NCBI RefSeq assembly: GCF_900107125.1
Contig: NZ_FNOU01000008.1
Span: 59,709 to 123,708, forward strand
Length of the DNA stretch: 64,000 nucleotides
Origin: Eubacterium barkeri
GTDB lineage: Bacteria > Bacillota > Clostridia > Eubacteriales > Eubacteriaceae
Reading direction: 5' to 3'
The notes beneath the pieces are model-generated. The model did not search any database. It worked only from the letters and a program-made list of their open reading frames with translations, and was not told the DNA's origin. This document shows positions 8,340-17,591 of this stretch, one piece after another. The translations under genes were made by a program, and so were the position numbers. The stretch's first letter is position 1, and the number at the start of each line of letters is the position of its first letter.

Positions 8340-9500
8340 ATGACCAATAAAAGTGAAACAACCATTACCCTGGGGGAACTTGAAGCATTATCCCCAGAGG
8401 AATATATCCTCATCGATATTCGGGATGAGGCCGCCTACACTCTGGGGCACATCCCCGGGGCCATCCGTATGGATGAGGGAAAGCTGTTGGCAGAGGGCTG
8501 TGAGCTGCCCCGGGATAAACGCATCATCCCCTATTGTATCCAGGGTCTGTTGAGTGAGGCGACCGTTGAAGCCCTGGTGGACCGGGGCTATCGGGCGGCG
8601 AATCTGATGGGGGGCTATCGGGAATGGCTCCTTGGGGCGTTGAAGAAGGATTTGGAAAAGGCGGATCGGAAGCAGACCATCGAAAAAAGCCTCCAAAAGA
8701 AATATCACAAGAAGCTTTTGGGACGTTTTACCAAGGCCGTAGTGGAGTACGAACTCATTGCGCCGGGGGATAAAATTGCCGTGTGCATCTCCGGGGGGAA
8801 GGACTCTATGCTCATGGCGAAGCTCTTTCAGGAGCTGAAGCGTCATAATAAGATTCCCTTTGAGCTGGTGTTTTTGGTGATGGACCCGGGGTATAGCCCG
8901 GCCAACCGCCAGGTCATTGAGGGGAACGCCCGACTGATGGGCATCCCCATCGAAATCTTTGACAGTCAGATCTTTGATGCAGTGGTGAACATTGAAAAAT
9001 CCCCCTGCTACCTCTGTGCCCGGATGCGCCGGGGCCATCTGTACAATGCCGCCAGGGAGCGGGGCTGCAATAAAATCGCCCTGGGTCATCATTTTGACGA
9101 TGTGATTGAGACCATCCTCATGGGGATGCTCTACGGCGGCCAGGTCCAGACCATGATGCCCAAGCTCCACAGCACGAATTTTGAGGGAATGGAGCTTATT
9201 CGCCCCCTTTACCTCATTCGGGAGGAGGATATCAAGGCTTGGCGGGATGACAATGACCTCCATTTCATCCAGTGCGCCTGCCATTTTACAGACACCTGCT
9301 CCCTGGAGGGGAAAAGCATGGGGGATGGCGGATCGAAGCGGGTGGAAATCAAGCACCTCATCGCCGAGCTGAAGAAAACCAACCCCCATGTGGAAAACAA
9401 TATCTTTAAAAGTGTGGAAAATGTCTGCCTGGACGCCGTCATTGGCTATAAACAGGGTGGGGTCCGGCATCGTTTTTTGGAAGGGTATGCAGGGGAATAG
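8340..9500 (+). CDS. Rhodanese-PP-loop ATPase fusion, TtcA/YdaO family (tRNA thiolation type)
   Basis: 386 residues with two domains. Residues ~8-100 are a rhodanese domain with the active-site Cys in YCIQG (C66). Residues ~120-380 are a PP-loop ATPase of the TtcA/TilS superfamily with SGGKDS (151-156), CYLC (223-226), GHHFDD (249-254) and a CAC pair (312, 314) that can hold an iron-sulfur cluster as in TtcA. TtcA adds sulfur to cytidine 32 of tRNA. A fused rhodanese could supply the sulfur, though this fusion's exact substrate is not established here. It appears to be a single gene. A decayed relative lies at 4525-4642. Confidence 0.82.
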   Translation: MTNKSETTITLGELEALSPEEYILIDIRDEAAYTLGHIPGAIRMDEGKLLAEGCELPRDKRIIPYCIQGLLSEATVEALVDRGYRAANLMGGYREWLLGALKKDLEKADRKQTIEKSLQKKYHKKLLGRFTKAVVEYELIAPGDKIAVCISGGKDSMLMAKLFQELKRHNKIPFELVFLVMDPGYSPANRQVIEGNARLMGIPIEIFDSQIFDAVVNIEKSPCYLCARMRRGHLYNAARERGCNKIALGHHFDDVIETILMGMLYGGQVQTMMPKLHSTNFEGMELIRPLYLIREEDIKAWRDDNDLHFIQCACHFTDTCSLEGKSMGDGGSKRVEIKHLIAELKKTNPHVENNIFKSVENVCLDAVIGYKQGGVRHRFLEGYAGE

Positions 9501-9503
9501 CCC

Positions 9504-10142
9504 TTATTCCCCCTGTGGCACATCCACAAAGCACCGATCCAGCACCGCGTAGTCAAACCGGTCATTGGTGGCATCCCGAATCAGACGGATAAAGTCCTCA
9601 GTTTCGGCAACGGGGAGGTAAAAATCCAGGGTAACCTTTTCCCCAAAGTCCTCGGAGATGGGGGTGTAGCCCCACTCTGTCAGTTTGTTGAGGAGCCCGC
9701 CGTATTGGGGATAGTCAATTTCCAGGGAAAGGCAGTCGGAGTATTGCTTTTTAATGATGGGGGACTGGGCGATGACCTCGGCGGCACAGCCGGAGTAAGC
9801 TCGAATGAGTCCCCCGGCGCCCAGCTTAATGCCTCCAAAGTAGCGGATGACGAGGACGAGGATGTTTTTTAGCGCCCGCTTATGGATGACCTCCAGGATG
9901 GGTCGGCCTGCGGTACCCGAGGGCTCGCCATCGTCATTGGCCTTCTGGCGCTCCGGGAGGGTGTGGAGGACGTAGGCAGAGCACACATGGGTGGCCTTGT
10001 AATGCTCCTTCTTCACCCGGGAAATAATTTCTTCCACCGCGGCTTCATCCGTCACAGGGTACACCCGGCCAATAAACCGGGATTTTTTTATTTCTATTTC
10101 ACATTCGGTTTCAGCAAGAATGGTCCGGTAATCCTGTTCCAT
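9504..10142 (-). CDS. YigZ/IMPACT-family protein (UPF0029)
   Basis: 212 residues. The IMPACT/YigZ domain (residues ~1-125) has SRFIGRVYPV near residue 20, THVCSAYVL near 51 and the family signature NDDGEPSGTAGRPIL near 70-84. A C-terminal DUF1949-like domain follows. The family is widespread, with a proposed RNA- or translation-related role, and no enzyme activity is firmly known. Its first ~32 bases overlap the 3' end of hflX, so the two genes are translationally linked. Confidence 0.88.
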   Translation of the reverse strand: MEQDYRTILAETECEIEIKKSRFIGRVYPVTDEAAVEEIISRVKKEHYKATHVCSAYVLHTLPERQKANDDGEPSGTAGRPILEVIHKRALKNILVLVIRYFGGIKLGAGGLIRAYSGCAAEVIAQSPIIKKQYSDCLSLEIDYPQYGGLLNKLTEWGYTPISEDFGEKVTLDFYLPVAETEDFIRLIRDATNDRFDYAVLDRCFVDVPQGE

Positions 10143-11952
10143 GGTCCTCCTCTGTTATTTCATAGGCTTCAAAACGGTGGCTGGGGAAATCCTTGTCGGT
10201 GATGGCCGTAACCTGGGTACCCATCTCCACATAATCCATCTGGGTGACCTCTGCCTTTTCATGGAGGGCAGCCAGCGCCTTGCTGTGGGTGTAGGGAATA
10301 AGGAATTGACGTGTGCAGGTACCGCCTCCAAGATGGGCGGAGATGGCAGCGGTGAGGGTGTGGGTGCCCTCACCCTCCCGGGCAGAGATGCACACCGCTC
10401 CTTCCCGTTCAGCCCGGTTTTGTAAGGCCAGGGCGCTTGCTTCATCCAGGAGATCAATTTTATTGTACACCACTAAAATATCCTGGTGTCCGGCACCGAT
10501 ACTCCCCAGGACCTCGTCCACCACAGCCATTTGGGCCTGGGCGTGGGGCCCGGCGGCATCCACCACATGGAGGAGTAAATCGGCATCATCCACCTCCTTT
10601 AAGGTGGTTCGAAAGGCAGTGACCAGGTCATGGGGGAGCTTTTCAATAAAACCGACAGTATCTGAGAGCAGGTAATTGCCGTATTCCGGGTTGATTTGAC
10701 GCATGGTGGAATCCAGGGTGATGAAGAGCCCGTCCTGCATGACCACATCACTGTCGGTGAGACGGTTGAACAGGGTGCTTTTACCGGAATTGGTGTAGCC
10801 CACCAGGGCAACGGTGCGGATCTGGTTCCGGGTTCGTTGTTTGGCGCCCAGGGCATTGCTCTTATCAATGCGTTCCAGACGGCTCAGAAGCTCGTCAATC
10901 TGACGGCGGATATGGCGGCGGTCGGGTTCCAGTTTTTTCTCACCAGGGCCCCGGGTGCCAATGCCCCCACCGGTCCGGGAGAGGACGATGCCCAGGCCCT
11001 TGAGGTGGCTCATGCGATATTTTTGTTGGGCCAGCTCCACCTGGAGCTTCCCCTCTCTCGTCTTGGCGTGACGGGCGAAGATGTCCAGGATGATGGTGGT
11101 GCGGTCGATGGTTTTACACCCGGTAAGGGATTCAATACAGGCAATCTGGTTGGAATTGAGCTCGTCATTGGCCACGATGAGGTTGGCATCGGCATTTTGG
11201 ACGAGGCGTACAATCTCCCGAAGCTTGCCCTTCCCCAGATAAAAGACGGGATCAATTTGGCTGCGGCTTTGGGTGACCACATCCACCACCCGGCCATCGG
11301 CGGTTTCCACCAGGCGGCGCAACTCCTCCATGGAGGAGGCCAGATCAATGCCGATGCCCCGGGTGCCTAAATCTACCCCCAGGAGTAAGGCTCGTTCCTC
11401 GGTATCCACGGTGTCGAAGCCCGCCCCCGGAAGGCGGCGCAGTTCCCTGGAAGCCAAGGCAGCGTAGCCCGCCACATCCAGAGCGTTTAAACGCCTTAGG
11501 GAATCCACCAGGGCGTAGCGGTACACCAGGGATTCATCCTCTACCATGGGCAGGCCGATACCGAAGCGGTTGGTTCCATCCGGGGCGACGCCCACGGCCA
11601 CCATGCATTGCAGACGCTGGCGGACCGCCGCAGAAAGGTCCTCATCGGAGAGGTGGGGATTGCCCCCGGGATGGGTGTGAATAACCCGGATGCGGTTCAG
11701 CCCGATGGCGGTGGTCTCCATCTTGGCATCTCCAAAGGCCACCGTGTTCACATCCCCCAGGGCTACGTTATGGATGACATTGTGGTCGTCCAGCATGAGG
11801 AGGACCTCCCGGTTCAGTTTGAGGGTGGTATCGGTAAGGAGCTTTAAGACGGTTTCATCCAGCAGACGCCCCTCCTCCATGGCGGTGCCTTTTAGGTTAT
11901 TTAATTCGTTGAGGATGCTTTTACGGACACCCTCGGCTTTTAATTCGCTCAT
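10111..11952 (-). CDS. hflX: Ribosome-associated GTPase HflX with an N-terminal JAMM-like extension
   Basis: 613 residues, longer than the ~420-430 of E. coli HflX. The HflX part starts near residue 190: the glycine-rich GTRGPGEKK motif (~332-340), P-loop GYTNSGKST (~385-393), the DTVGFI switch and NKIDLL. HflX splits or rescues stalled ribosomes. The extra N-terminus holds IHTHPGGNPHLSDED (91-105), which fits the JAMM metalloprotease pattern HxHP-x6-SxxD (H92, H94, S102, D105). Acidic residues such as E49 or E79 could supply the missing Glu. Whether this domain is active is unknown. The 3' end overlaps yigZ by 32 bases. Confidence 0.92.
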   Translation of the reverse strand: MSELKAEGVRKSILNELNNLKGTAMEEGRLLDETVLKLLTDTTLKLNREVLLMLDDHNVIHNVALGDVNTVAFGDAKMETTAIGLNRIRVIHTHPGGNPHLSDEDLSAAVRQRLQCMVAVGVAPDGTNRFGIGLPMVEDESLVYRYALVDSLRRLNALDVAGYAALASRELRRLPGAGFDTVDTEERALLLGVDLGTRGIGIDLASSMEELRRLVETADGRVVDVVTQSRSQIDPVFYLGKGKLREIVRLVQNADANLIVANDELNSNQIACIESLTGCKTIDRTTIILDIFARHAKTREGKLQVELAQQKYRMSHLKGLGIVLSRTGGGIGTRGPGEKKLEPDRRHIRRQIDELLSRLERIDKSNALGAKQRTRNQIRTVALVGYTNSGKSTLFNRLTDSDVVMQDGLFITLDSTMRQINPEYGNYLLSDTVGFIEKLPHDLVTAFRTTLKEVDDADLLLHVVDAAGPHAQAQMAVVDEVLGSIGAGHQDILVVYNKIDLLDEASALALQNRAEREGAVCISAREGEGTHTLTAAISAHLGGGTCTRQFLIPYTHSKALAALHEKAEVTQMDYVEMGTQVTAITDKDFPSHRFEAYEITEEDHGTGLPDHSC

Positions 11953-11968
11953 GATTTATCCTTTATTA

Positions 11969-11988
11969 AAATGGCTTAAGCCATTATC
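11969..11988. repeat. Left copy of the palindromic direct repeat
   Basis: Contains AATGGCTTAAGCCATT, a perfect palindrome. An identical ~19-bp stretch occurs again at 12231-12250, with the structured repeat between them. Confidence 0.8.
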
Positions 11989-12018
11989 AGAATGTAGAAA
12001 AAGTGCCATATCGCGGTT

Positions 12019-12207
12019 GGGGAGCGGATAAAAAAGATTCACCCCGGACCCCAGGCGCTGACGAATGAAGAATACCCCCTCACTCGCCAAGGCGCAAAAC
12101 CTACGGTTTTGATCGAGTTGTAGGCGGGTTTGCTTTCTTAACTTGACACAAACCGAGAACTCCAACCCGCAAGGGCACCGGGGTTCTCGTATTTTTATCA
12201 ACTCCCC
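12019..12207. repeat. Structured intergenic repeat element, copy A
   Basis: Closed by an imperfect terminal stem (12019-12034 with 12192-12207, 14 of 16 pairs). Inside are a 7-bp hairpin CAAAACC-TAC-GGTTTTG (12095-12111) and a second stem CGAGAAC (12154-12160) with GTTCTCG (12183-12189) around CCCGCAAGGG. The core CCCCAGGCGCTGACGAATG and the stretch CAAGGCGCAAA are shared with copy B at 29809-30000, while the stems differ in sequence but still pair. Confidence 0.8.
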
Positions 12208-12230
12208 TCCCTAGGTTTGCCGACAGTCTA

Positions 12231-12250
12231 AAAATGGCTTAAGCCATTAT
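12231..12250. repeat. Right copy of the palindromic direct repeat
   Basis: Same AATGGCTTAAGCCATT palindrome as at 11969-11988, followed by an A/T-rich, promoter-like stretch before the HD gene. Confidence 0.8.
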
Positions 12251-12320
12251 TCATTTAATTTTATTATAGCATGGTAGGCTTATAATAGAACCCAAAAAAG
12301 AGAATTCAAGGAGGACTCCT

Positions 12321-12815
12321 ATGGACACCAATCAATTAACACTGGCGATGATGGAATATTACAACGGTGACCCCAAGCGCATCCAGCATTTTTTAAAGGT
12401 ACACAGCCTGGCTTCCCTCATTGGGCAGATGGAGAAAATCGATCCTGGGGATCAGGTCGTTTTGGAGGTAGCTGCCCTGGTCCACGATATCGGCATAAAG
12501 GCAGGGGAAGAAAAATACGGCCGATGTGACGGTAAAATTCAGGAAGAAATGGGACCAGCTGAAGCCGAGGCGCTGCTTGACCGATTGGGTTACGACGATG
12601 TTATCATTACCCGGGTGAGCAATTTGGTAGCCAACCACCACAGCTATACCGATATCCAGGGAAAGGACCATCAGATCCTGGTGGAGGCCGATTTCCTGGT
12701 GAACCTGTATGAGGATGGGGCTGAGAAAAAGAGTGTGATGGCTGCCTACCATAATATCTTTAAAACCCATTCCGGTAAGAAGCTTTGCCGCATGATGTTT
12801 GGGCTGGGAGAATAG
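12321..12815 (+). CDS. Small HD-domain phosphohydrolase
   Basis: 164 residues of the HD superfamily of metal-dependent phosphohydrolases. Visible metal-ligand candidates are H23 or H28 in IQHFLKVHSL, the HD pair at 55-56 (LVHDIG), the HH pair in VANHHSYTD, and a later Asp in EADFLV. Small clostridial HD proteins of this shape act on nucleotides or other phosphate esters; the substrate is unknown. AAGGAGGA precedes the ATG. A hairpin behind it separates it from the kdp operon. Confidence 0.8.
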   Translation: MDTNQLTLAMMEYYNGDPKRIQHFLKVHSLASLIGQMEKIDPGDQVVLEVAALVHDIGIKAGEEKYGRCDGKIQEEMGPAEAEALLDRLGYDDVIITRVSNLVANHHSYTDIQGKDHQILVEADFLVNLYEDGAEKKSVMAAYHNIFKTHSGKKLCRMMFGLGE

Positions 12816-12859
12816 ATAATCGCATTTTTATACCATTTTAATACCAATCCCCAAACCCT

Positions 12860-12885
12860 AACACCATCTTTATACGGATGGTGTT
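12860..12885 (+). terminator. Hairpin between the HD gene and kdpF
   Basis: Perfect 9-bp stem AACACCATC/GATGGTGTT with an 8-nt loop, followed by AAAATTTTG. It is a terminator for the HD gene or part of the kdp leader. The poor T-run makes strong termination uncertain. Confidence 0.55.
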
Positions 12886-12921
12886 AAAATTTTGTCATCA
12901 AATAGAAAGAGGTGCATGAAA

Positions 12922-13011
12922 ATGACCGTTGTCATACCGATTATCGGGGCAGTTGCCCTGGGGTTGCTTGTTTATTATTGTGTCATACTGATTCGAGGTG
13001 ACAAACGATGA
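12922..13011 (+). CDS. kdpF: KdpF-like small membrane peptide of the Kdp complex
   Basis: A 29-residue peptide whose middle ~20 residues form one hydrophobic helix, ending in RGDKR. Length, single-helix layout and position match KdpF, which stabilises the KdpABC complex. ATG 12922 follows AAGAGGTG with a 7-nt gap; an in-frame ATG at 12916 is too close to that site. Its stop overlaps the kdpA start (ATGA), which supports real translation. The gene is below the usual length limit of ORF finders. Confidence 0.8.
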   Translation: MTVVIPIIGAVALGLLVYYCVILIRGDKR

Positions 13012-14819
13012 GTGCTTTAATTCTGGAATACGCATTAATCTTAATAGTCCTGGTGGCCTTAGCCATCCCCCTGGGAATTTATATCAATAAGGTGATGTCC
13101 GGGGAACGGGTGTTTTTATCCAAGGTGTTAAAGCCCTGTGAAAACCTGATCTACAGGATGCTGCGTATCAATCCCGATGAGCAGATGGGCTGGAAGCAAT
13201 ATCTGCTGGCTGTACTGGTTTTTAACCTGTTTGGATTGGTATTTTTATGGGGGCTTTTGATGCTCCAGGGCATCCTCCCCGGCAATCCCATGGAAGTTCC
13301 GGGGATGCCCTGGGATCTGGCCCTGAACACGGCTATCAGCTTTGTGACCAATACCAATTGGCAGGCTTATAGTGGGGAGTTCCAGCTGAGCTACTTGTCC
13401 CAGGCCTTGGGTCTAACGGTCCAGAATTTTGTTTCAGCGGCCACGGGCATTGCGGTGCTTTTTGCCCTGATTCGTGGTTTTATGAAGGTTCAAAAGAAGG
13501 GCCTGGGCAATTTCTGGACGGATCTGACCCGGGGAACTCTGTATATCCTGTTGCCCCTGTCTATTATTTTAACGGTGGGCATTGCCTCCCAGGGTGTGGT
13601 CCAGACCTTTCAGTCGGGCCAGAGTGTTAAGCTGGTGGAACCGGTGGCTGTGGACGCCCAGGGAACACTGATTACTGGCGGGGTCATTAAAGATGGTGTG
13701 GTGACAGTGGATGGAGCACCCGTGCCAGGAGCGACCGTGATCAATGAAGAAACCATCCCCTTAGGACCAGGGGCCAGCCAGATCGCCATTAAGCAGCTAG
13801 GGACCAACGGTGGGGGATTCTACGGCGTCAATTCTGCCCATCCCTTGGAAAACCCCACACCTTTTTCAAACTTTCTTGAGGTAATCTCTATTTTGCTGAT
13901 TCCGGTGGCCCTGTGCTTCAGCTTTGGCCGGGCAGTGAAGGATAAGAAGCAGGGACGGGCTATTTTTGCTGCGATGTTCATTCTTTTGATGGTGGCTTTG
14001 GCCAGCATTGCTGTGAGTGAACAGATGGCCACCCCTCAGCTGTCAGCGGGAGGTGCGGTGAATCTGACCGTAGCCGACCAGGCTGGGGGCAATATGGAAG
14101 GAAAGGAAGCCCGCTTCGGCATTGCGTCTTCTGCTACCTGGGCAGCCTTTACAACGGCAGCCTCCAATGGTTCGGTCAATTCCATGCATGACAGCTACAC
14201 CCCCTTGGGTGGCATGGTCACTATGCTCCTGATGCAGCTGGGTGAGGTGGTCTTCGGCGGTGTGGGCTGCGGCCTCTACGGGATGCTGGCCTTTGCCATT
14301 CTCACGGTGTTTATTGCCGGGCTGATGGTGGGGCGAACTCCGGAATATCTGGGGAAAAAGATTGAGCCCTATGAGATGAAGATGGCGGTACTGGTTTGCC
14401 TGGCAACACCGGTAGCCATTTTGATCGGCAGTGGGATTGCAGCCCTGCTCCCGGACACCATGGCGAGCTTAAATAACAGCGGTCCCCATGGTCTGTCGGA
14501 AATGCTCTACGCCTATTCCTCCGCAGGGGGCAATAATGGCTCAGCCTTTGCCGGATTTAAAGCCGATACCCTCTTCTTCAATCTGAGCCTGGGCGTCATT
14601 ATGCTGGGCGTCCGCTTTGTGCCGATTTTTGGAATTCTGGGCATTGCCGGCAGTCTGGCAGCAAAGAAAAAGGTGGCCGTCACGGCAGGGACCCTGTCGA
14701 CCACGGGGCCAATCTTTGTTTTCCTGCTCATTGTTGTGGTGCTGCTCATCGGGGCATTAAGCTTCTTCCCGGCATTGTCCCTGGGACCCCTGGCTGAATT
14801 CTTCAGTCTGTCCGTATAA
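13008..14819 (+). CDS. kdpA: KdpA, potassium-translocating subunit of the Kdp ATPase
   Basis: 603 residues, a channel-like membrane subunit that selects K+. Pore-loop motifs are visible: TNTNWQ near residue 115, GTNGGGF near 264 and NNGSAFAG near 505. E. coli KdpA has about 557 residues. Most of the excess seems to sit in the outside loop before the second pore loop (~residues 205-250), a Gly/Val/Asp-rich stretch that reads like a small beta unit. It starts in the kdpF stop and ends 11 bp before kdpB. Confidence 0.96.
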   Translation: MSALILEYALILIVLVALAIPLGIYINKVMSGERVFLSKVLKPCENLIYRMLRINPDEQMGWKQYLLAVLVFNLFGLVFLWGLLMLQGILPGNPMEVPGMPWDLALNTAISFVTNTNWQAYSGEFQLSYLSQALGLTVQNFVSAATGIAVLFALIRGFMKVQKKGLGNFWTDLTRGTLYILLPLSIILTVGIASQGVVQTFQSGQSVKLVEPVAVDAQGTLITGGVIKDGVVTVDGAPVPGATVINEETIPLGPGASQIAIKQLGTNGGGFYGVNSAHPLENPTPFSNFLEVISILLIPVALCFSFGRAVKDKKQGRAIFAAMFILLMVALASIAVSEQMATPQLSAGGAVNLTVADQAGGNMEGKEARFGIASSATWAAFTTAASNGSVNSMHDSYTPLGGMVTMLLMQLGEVVFGGVGCGLYGMLAFAILTVFIAGLMVGRTPEYLGKKIEPYEMKMAVLVCLATPVAILIGSGIAALLPDTMASLNNSGPHGLSEMLYAYSSAGGNNGSAFAGFKADTLFFNLSLGVIMLGVRFVPIFGILGIAGSLAAKKKVAVTAGTLSTTGPIFVFLLIVVVLLIGALSFFPALSLGPLAEFFSLSV

Positions 14820-14830
14820 AGGTGAATATG

Positions 14831-16897
14831 ATGAAAACTCAAGAAAAAAGTGTTCTGGCGGATCGCCAGATGGTTCTGGGAGCGGTGAAGGATGCCTTTG
14901 CAAAGCTGGCACCCCGCACCCAGGCCAAAAACCCAGTGATGCTGCTGGTTTATATTTCAGCCATTCTCACGACAGGGCTTTTTATCCTCTCGTTGTTTGG
15001 CATTTCAGATGCCCCCAGTAGCTATACCCTGGCCATTGCCATAATCCTCTGGCTGACGGTGCTCTTTGCCAATTTTGCCGAAGCCATTGCCGAAGGGCGG
15101 GGAAAGGCCCAGGCCGAGTCCCTTCGGGCGGCCAGGCAGAATGTCATGGCCCATCGCATAATGGATGTGGCTCACCGGGAAAAATGGGAAGAAGTGATTT
15201 CAACCCAGCTTAAAAAGGGTGATTTGGTGGTCGTGGCCGCCGGAGAACAGATCCCCGCCGATGGCGATGTCATCGATGGGGCGGCTTCAGTGGATGAATC
15301 CGCCATTACCGGGGAATCGGCTCCGGTTATCCGGGAAAGCGGCGGGGACCGCAGCGCAGTAACCGGCGGGACCACCGTGCTGTCGGATTGGCTGGTCATC
15401 CAGGTGACCAGTGAAAACGGCAAAAGCTTTTTGGATAAGATGATTGCCATGGTAGAAGGGGCCTCCCGGAAAAAGACCCCCAATGAAATGGCCTTGGAAA
15501 TCTTTCTGGTGGCCCTGTCCATTATCTTTATTTTAGTCACCATGGCCTTATATGCGTACTCCGCATTTTCAGCTCAGCTCATCGGGGTGCATAATCCCAC
15601 CTCAGTCACCACCTTGGTGGCACTGCTGGTCTGTTTGGCACCCACCACCATTGGGGCTTTGCTGTCGGCCATTGGGATTGCAGGGATGAGCCGGCTGAAT
15701 CAGGCCAATGTCCTGGCCATGAGCGGCCGGGCCATTGAAGCCGCCGGGGATGTGGATACCCTGATGCTTGATAAAACCGGAACCATCACCCTGGGGAACC
15801 GTCAGGCCTGCGCCTTTATTCCCGTGGATGGCGCCAGTGAAGCCGAGCTGGCCGATGCAGCCCAGCTCTCCAGCCTAGCCGATGAAACCCCCGAGGGCCG
15901 GAGCGTGGTGATCCTGGCCAAGGAAAAATATGGTCTCCGGGGACGGATTGTCGGGGATGGGATGACCTTCATTGGCTTTACGGCAAAAACCCGGATGAGC
16001 GGGGTTGACCACGATGGTATCGAAATCCGCAAGGGAGCGGCAGAGGCCGTCCGGGATTATGCAGTAGAGGCCGGTGGGCGTTATAGCGATGCGTGCGACC
16101 GGGTAGTTAAGGATATCGCCGGACAGGGGGGAACCCCCCTGGTGGTAGCCAAGGATCATCGCATCCTGGGCGTTATCCACTTAAAGGATATTGTGAAGGA
16201 TGGGGTGAAGGAAAAATTCTCAGACCTGCGCAAGATGGGGATACGGACCATTATGATCACCGGGGATAACCCCATGACCGCAGCTGCCATTGCCGGGGAA
16301 GCCGGCGTGGATGATTTTCTGGCAGAAGCAACCCCCGAGGGCAAGCTCGAAATGATCCGGGATCTCCAGGCCAAGGGCCATCTGGTGGCCATGACCGGGG
16401 ACGGAACCAACGATGCCCCGGCTCTGGCCCAGGCCGATGTGGCCGTGGCCATGAACACCGGGACCCAGGCGGCTAAAGAGGCGGGGAATATGGTGGATTT
16501 GGATTCATCCCCCACCAAGCTCATTGATATTGTGCGCATTGGCAAGCAGCTTCTCATGACCCGGGGAAGCCTGACCACCTTTAGCATCGCCAATGATGTG
16601 GCCAAGTATTTTGCCATCATTCCGGCGTTGTTTATGGTTCTGTATCCGGGGCTGGCCGCCCTCAACATTATGGGACTTCATTCCCCCATGACCGCGGTGC
16701 TCTCCGCCATTATCTACAATGCCCTTGTTATTGTGGCGTTGATTCCCCTGGCTCTACGGGGTGTGGCATACCGGGAGGTTCCTGCAGGGGAGCTGCTTTC
16801 CCGGAATCTGCTCATCTACGGTTTGGGCGGAATCATTACCCCGTTTATCTGTATTAAATTGATCGATATGATCTTAGTGCTGTTGGGTGTGGCATAA
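14831..16897 (+). CDS. kdpB: KdpB, catalytic P-type ATPase subunit
   Basis: About 688 residues. The phosphorylation motif DKTGTIT, the actuator TGES loop (AITGESAPV) and the hinge [10 protein letters not shown] are present, as in all P-type ATPases. It couples ATP hydrolysis to K+ uptake through KdpA. The open frame also allows GTG 14822 or ATG 14828; ATG 14831 has the best spacing to the AAGGTG site that overlaps the kdpA stop. Confidence 0.96.
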   Translation: MKTQEKSVLADRQMVLGAVKDAFAKLAPRTQAKNPVMLLVYISAILTTGLFILSLFGISDAPSSYTLAIAIILWLTVLFANFAEAIAEGRGKAQAESLRAARQNVMAHRIMDVAHREKWEEVISTQLKKGDLVVVAAGEQIPADGDVIDGAASVDESAITGESAPVIRESGGDRSAVTGGTTVLSDWLVIQVTSENGKSFLDKMIAMVEGASRKKTPNEMALEIFLVALSIIFILVTMALYAYSAFSAQLIGVHNPTSVTTLVALLVCLAPTTIGALLSAIGIAGMSRLNQANVLAMSGRAIEAAGDVDTLMLDKTGTITLGNRQACAFIPVDGASEAELADAAQLSSLADETPEGRSVVILAKEKYGLRGRIVGDGMTFIGFTAKTRMSGVDHDGIEIRKGAAEAVRDYAVEAGGRYSDACDRVVKDIAGQGGTPLVVAKDHRILGVIHLKDIVKDGVKEKFSDLRKMGIRTIMITGDNPMTAAAIAGEAGVDDFLAEATPEGKLEMIRDLQAKGHLVAMTGDGTNDAPALAQADVAVAMNTGTQAAKEAGNMVDLDSSPTKLIDIVRIGKQLLMTRGSLTTFSIANDVAKYFAIIPALFMVLYPGLAALNIMGLHSPMTAVLSAIIYNALVIVALIPLALRGVAYREVPAGELLSRNLLIYGLGGIITPFICIKLIDMILVLLGVA

Positions 16898-16925
16898 GCC
16901 AGACCCCAGGACATTGGAGGAAATG

Positions 16926-17528
16926 ATGAATACAAGTTTAAAAGGGACAGGGCTCCGGGCATTGGGGCTTCTGGCCATCATGATAATCATCTGTGGCGTA
17001 TTGTACACCGGAGTCATGACGGGCTTAACCCGTCTGCTTTTCCCCAGCCAAACCACGGGCAGCGTTATAACCGTGGATGGGGTGACCTATGGCAGTGCCT
17101 TGATCGGACAGCCCTTTACCGCCAGTAACCATTTATGGGGACGGCCCGAGGCCTGGACCGCCATCCAGGGAGATGACGGCACCCTAAAGCTGTACGGCGC
17201 ACCCACTAACATCAGCCCCGGGGATGATGCCTATGGCGCAGAAATTAAGGAACGGGTGGCAAGGATCGCCGCTGCCCACCCGGACCAGGGAAGTAACCCG
17301 GTACCTGTGGATTTGGTCACAGGCTCAGGCAGCGGTCTGGATCCTGAAATCTCGGTGGCCGCAGCCCGTTATCAGGTGGGCCGACTGAACCAGACCACGG
17401 GAAAAAGTGCCGCGGAAATTAATGAGATGATTGATAAATGCACCCGGGGAAAATTCCTGGGGATCTTTGGGGAAAAGACTGTGAATGTCCTGAAGGTCAA
17501 TCTCATGCTGGATGGGATTCTTAAATAA
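16926..17528 (+). CDS. kdpC: KdpC, accessory subunit of the Kdp ATPase
   Basis: About 200 residues: one N-terminal transmembrane helix (LRALGLLAIMIIICGVLYTG) and an outside domain with YGSALIGQPF and a C-terminal NVLKVNLMLD, typical of KdpC. ATG 16926 is chosen because GGAGG ends 5 nt before it; the longer open frame would start inside kdpB. Confidence 0.95.
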   Translation: MNTSLKGTGLRALGLLAIMIIICGVLYTGVMTGLTRLLFPSQTTGSVITVDGVTYGSALIGQPFTASNHLWGRPEAWTAIQGDDGTLKLYGAPTNISPGDDAYGAEIKERVARIAAAHPDQGSNPVPVDLVTGSGSGLDPEISVAAARYQVGRLNQTTGKSAAEINEMIDKCTRGKFLGIFGEKTVNVLKVNLMLDGILK

Positions 17529-17591
17529 AAGTAAGGAAATTGTGCTATACTGAAAAAATACTGGGATATCCGGGAGGGAAGAGGTGTGGGT

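Larger units (their letters stand above)
11953..12320. other. Divergent intergenic region with repeat element copy A
   Basis: The 368-bp gap between hflX and the HD-domain gene holds one copy of the structured repeat (12019-12207). A 19-bp motif containing a perfect 16-bp palindrome occurs on both sides, at 11969-11988 and 12231-12250. The 81-codon minus-strand frame here lies inside the repeat and is not supported as a gene. Confidence 0.75.

Noticed and set aside
8388..9470. Long minus-strand open frame of 360 codons
   Set aside because: It lies fully opposite the rhodanese-PP-loop gene, its translation has no domain, and it has no RBS. It is a product of the base composition of the real gene.
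11956..12201. 81-codon minus-strand frame upstream of hflX
   Set aside because: It lies inside the structured repeat, and the equivalent part of copy B does not encode a similar protein, so the conserved property is pairing, not coding.
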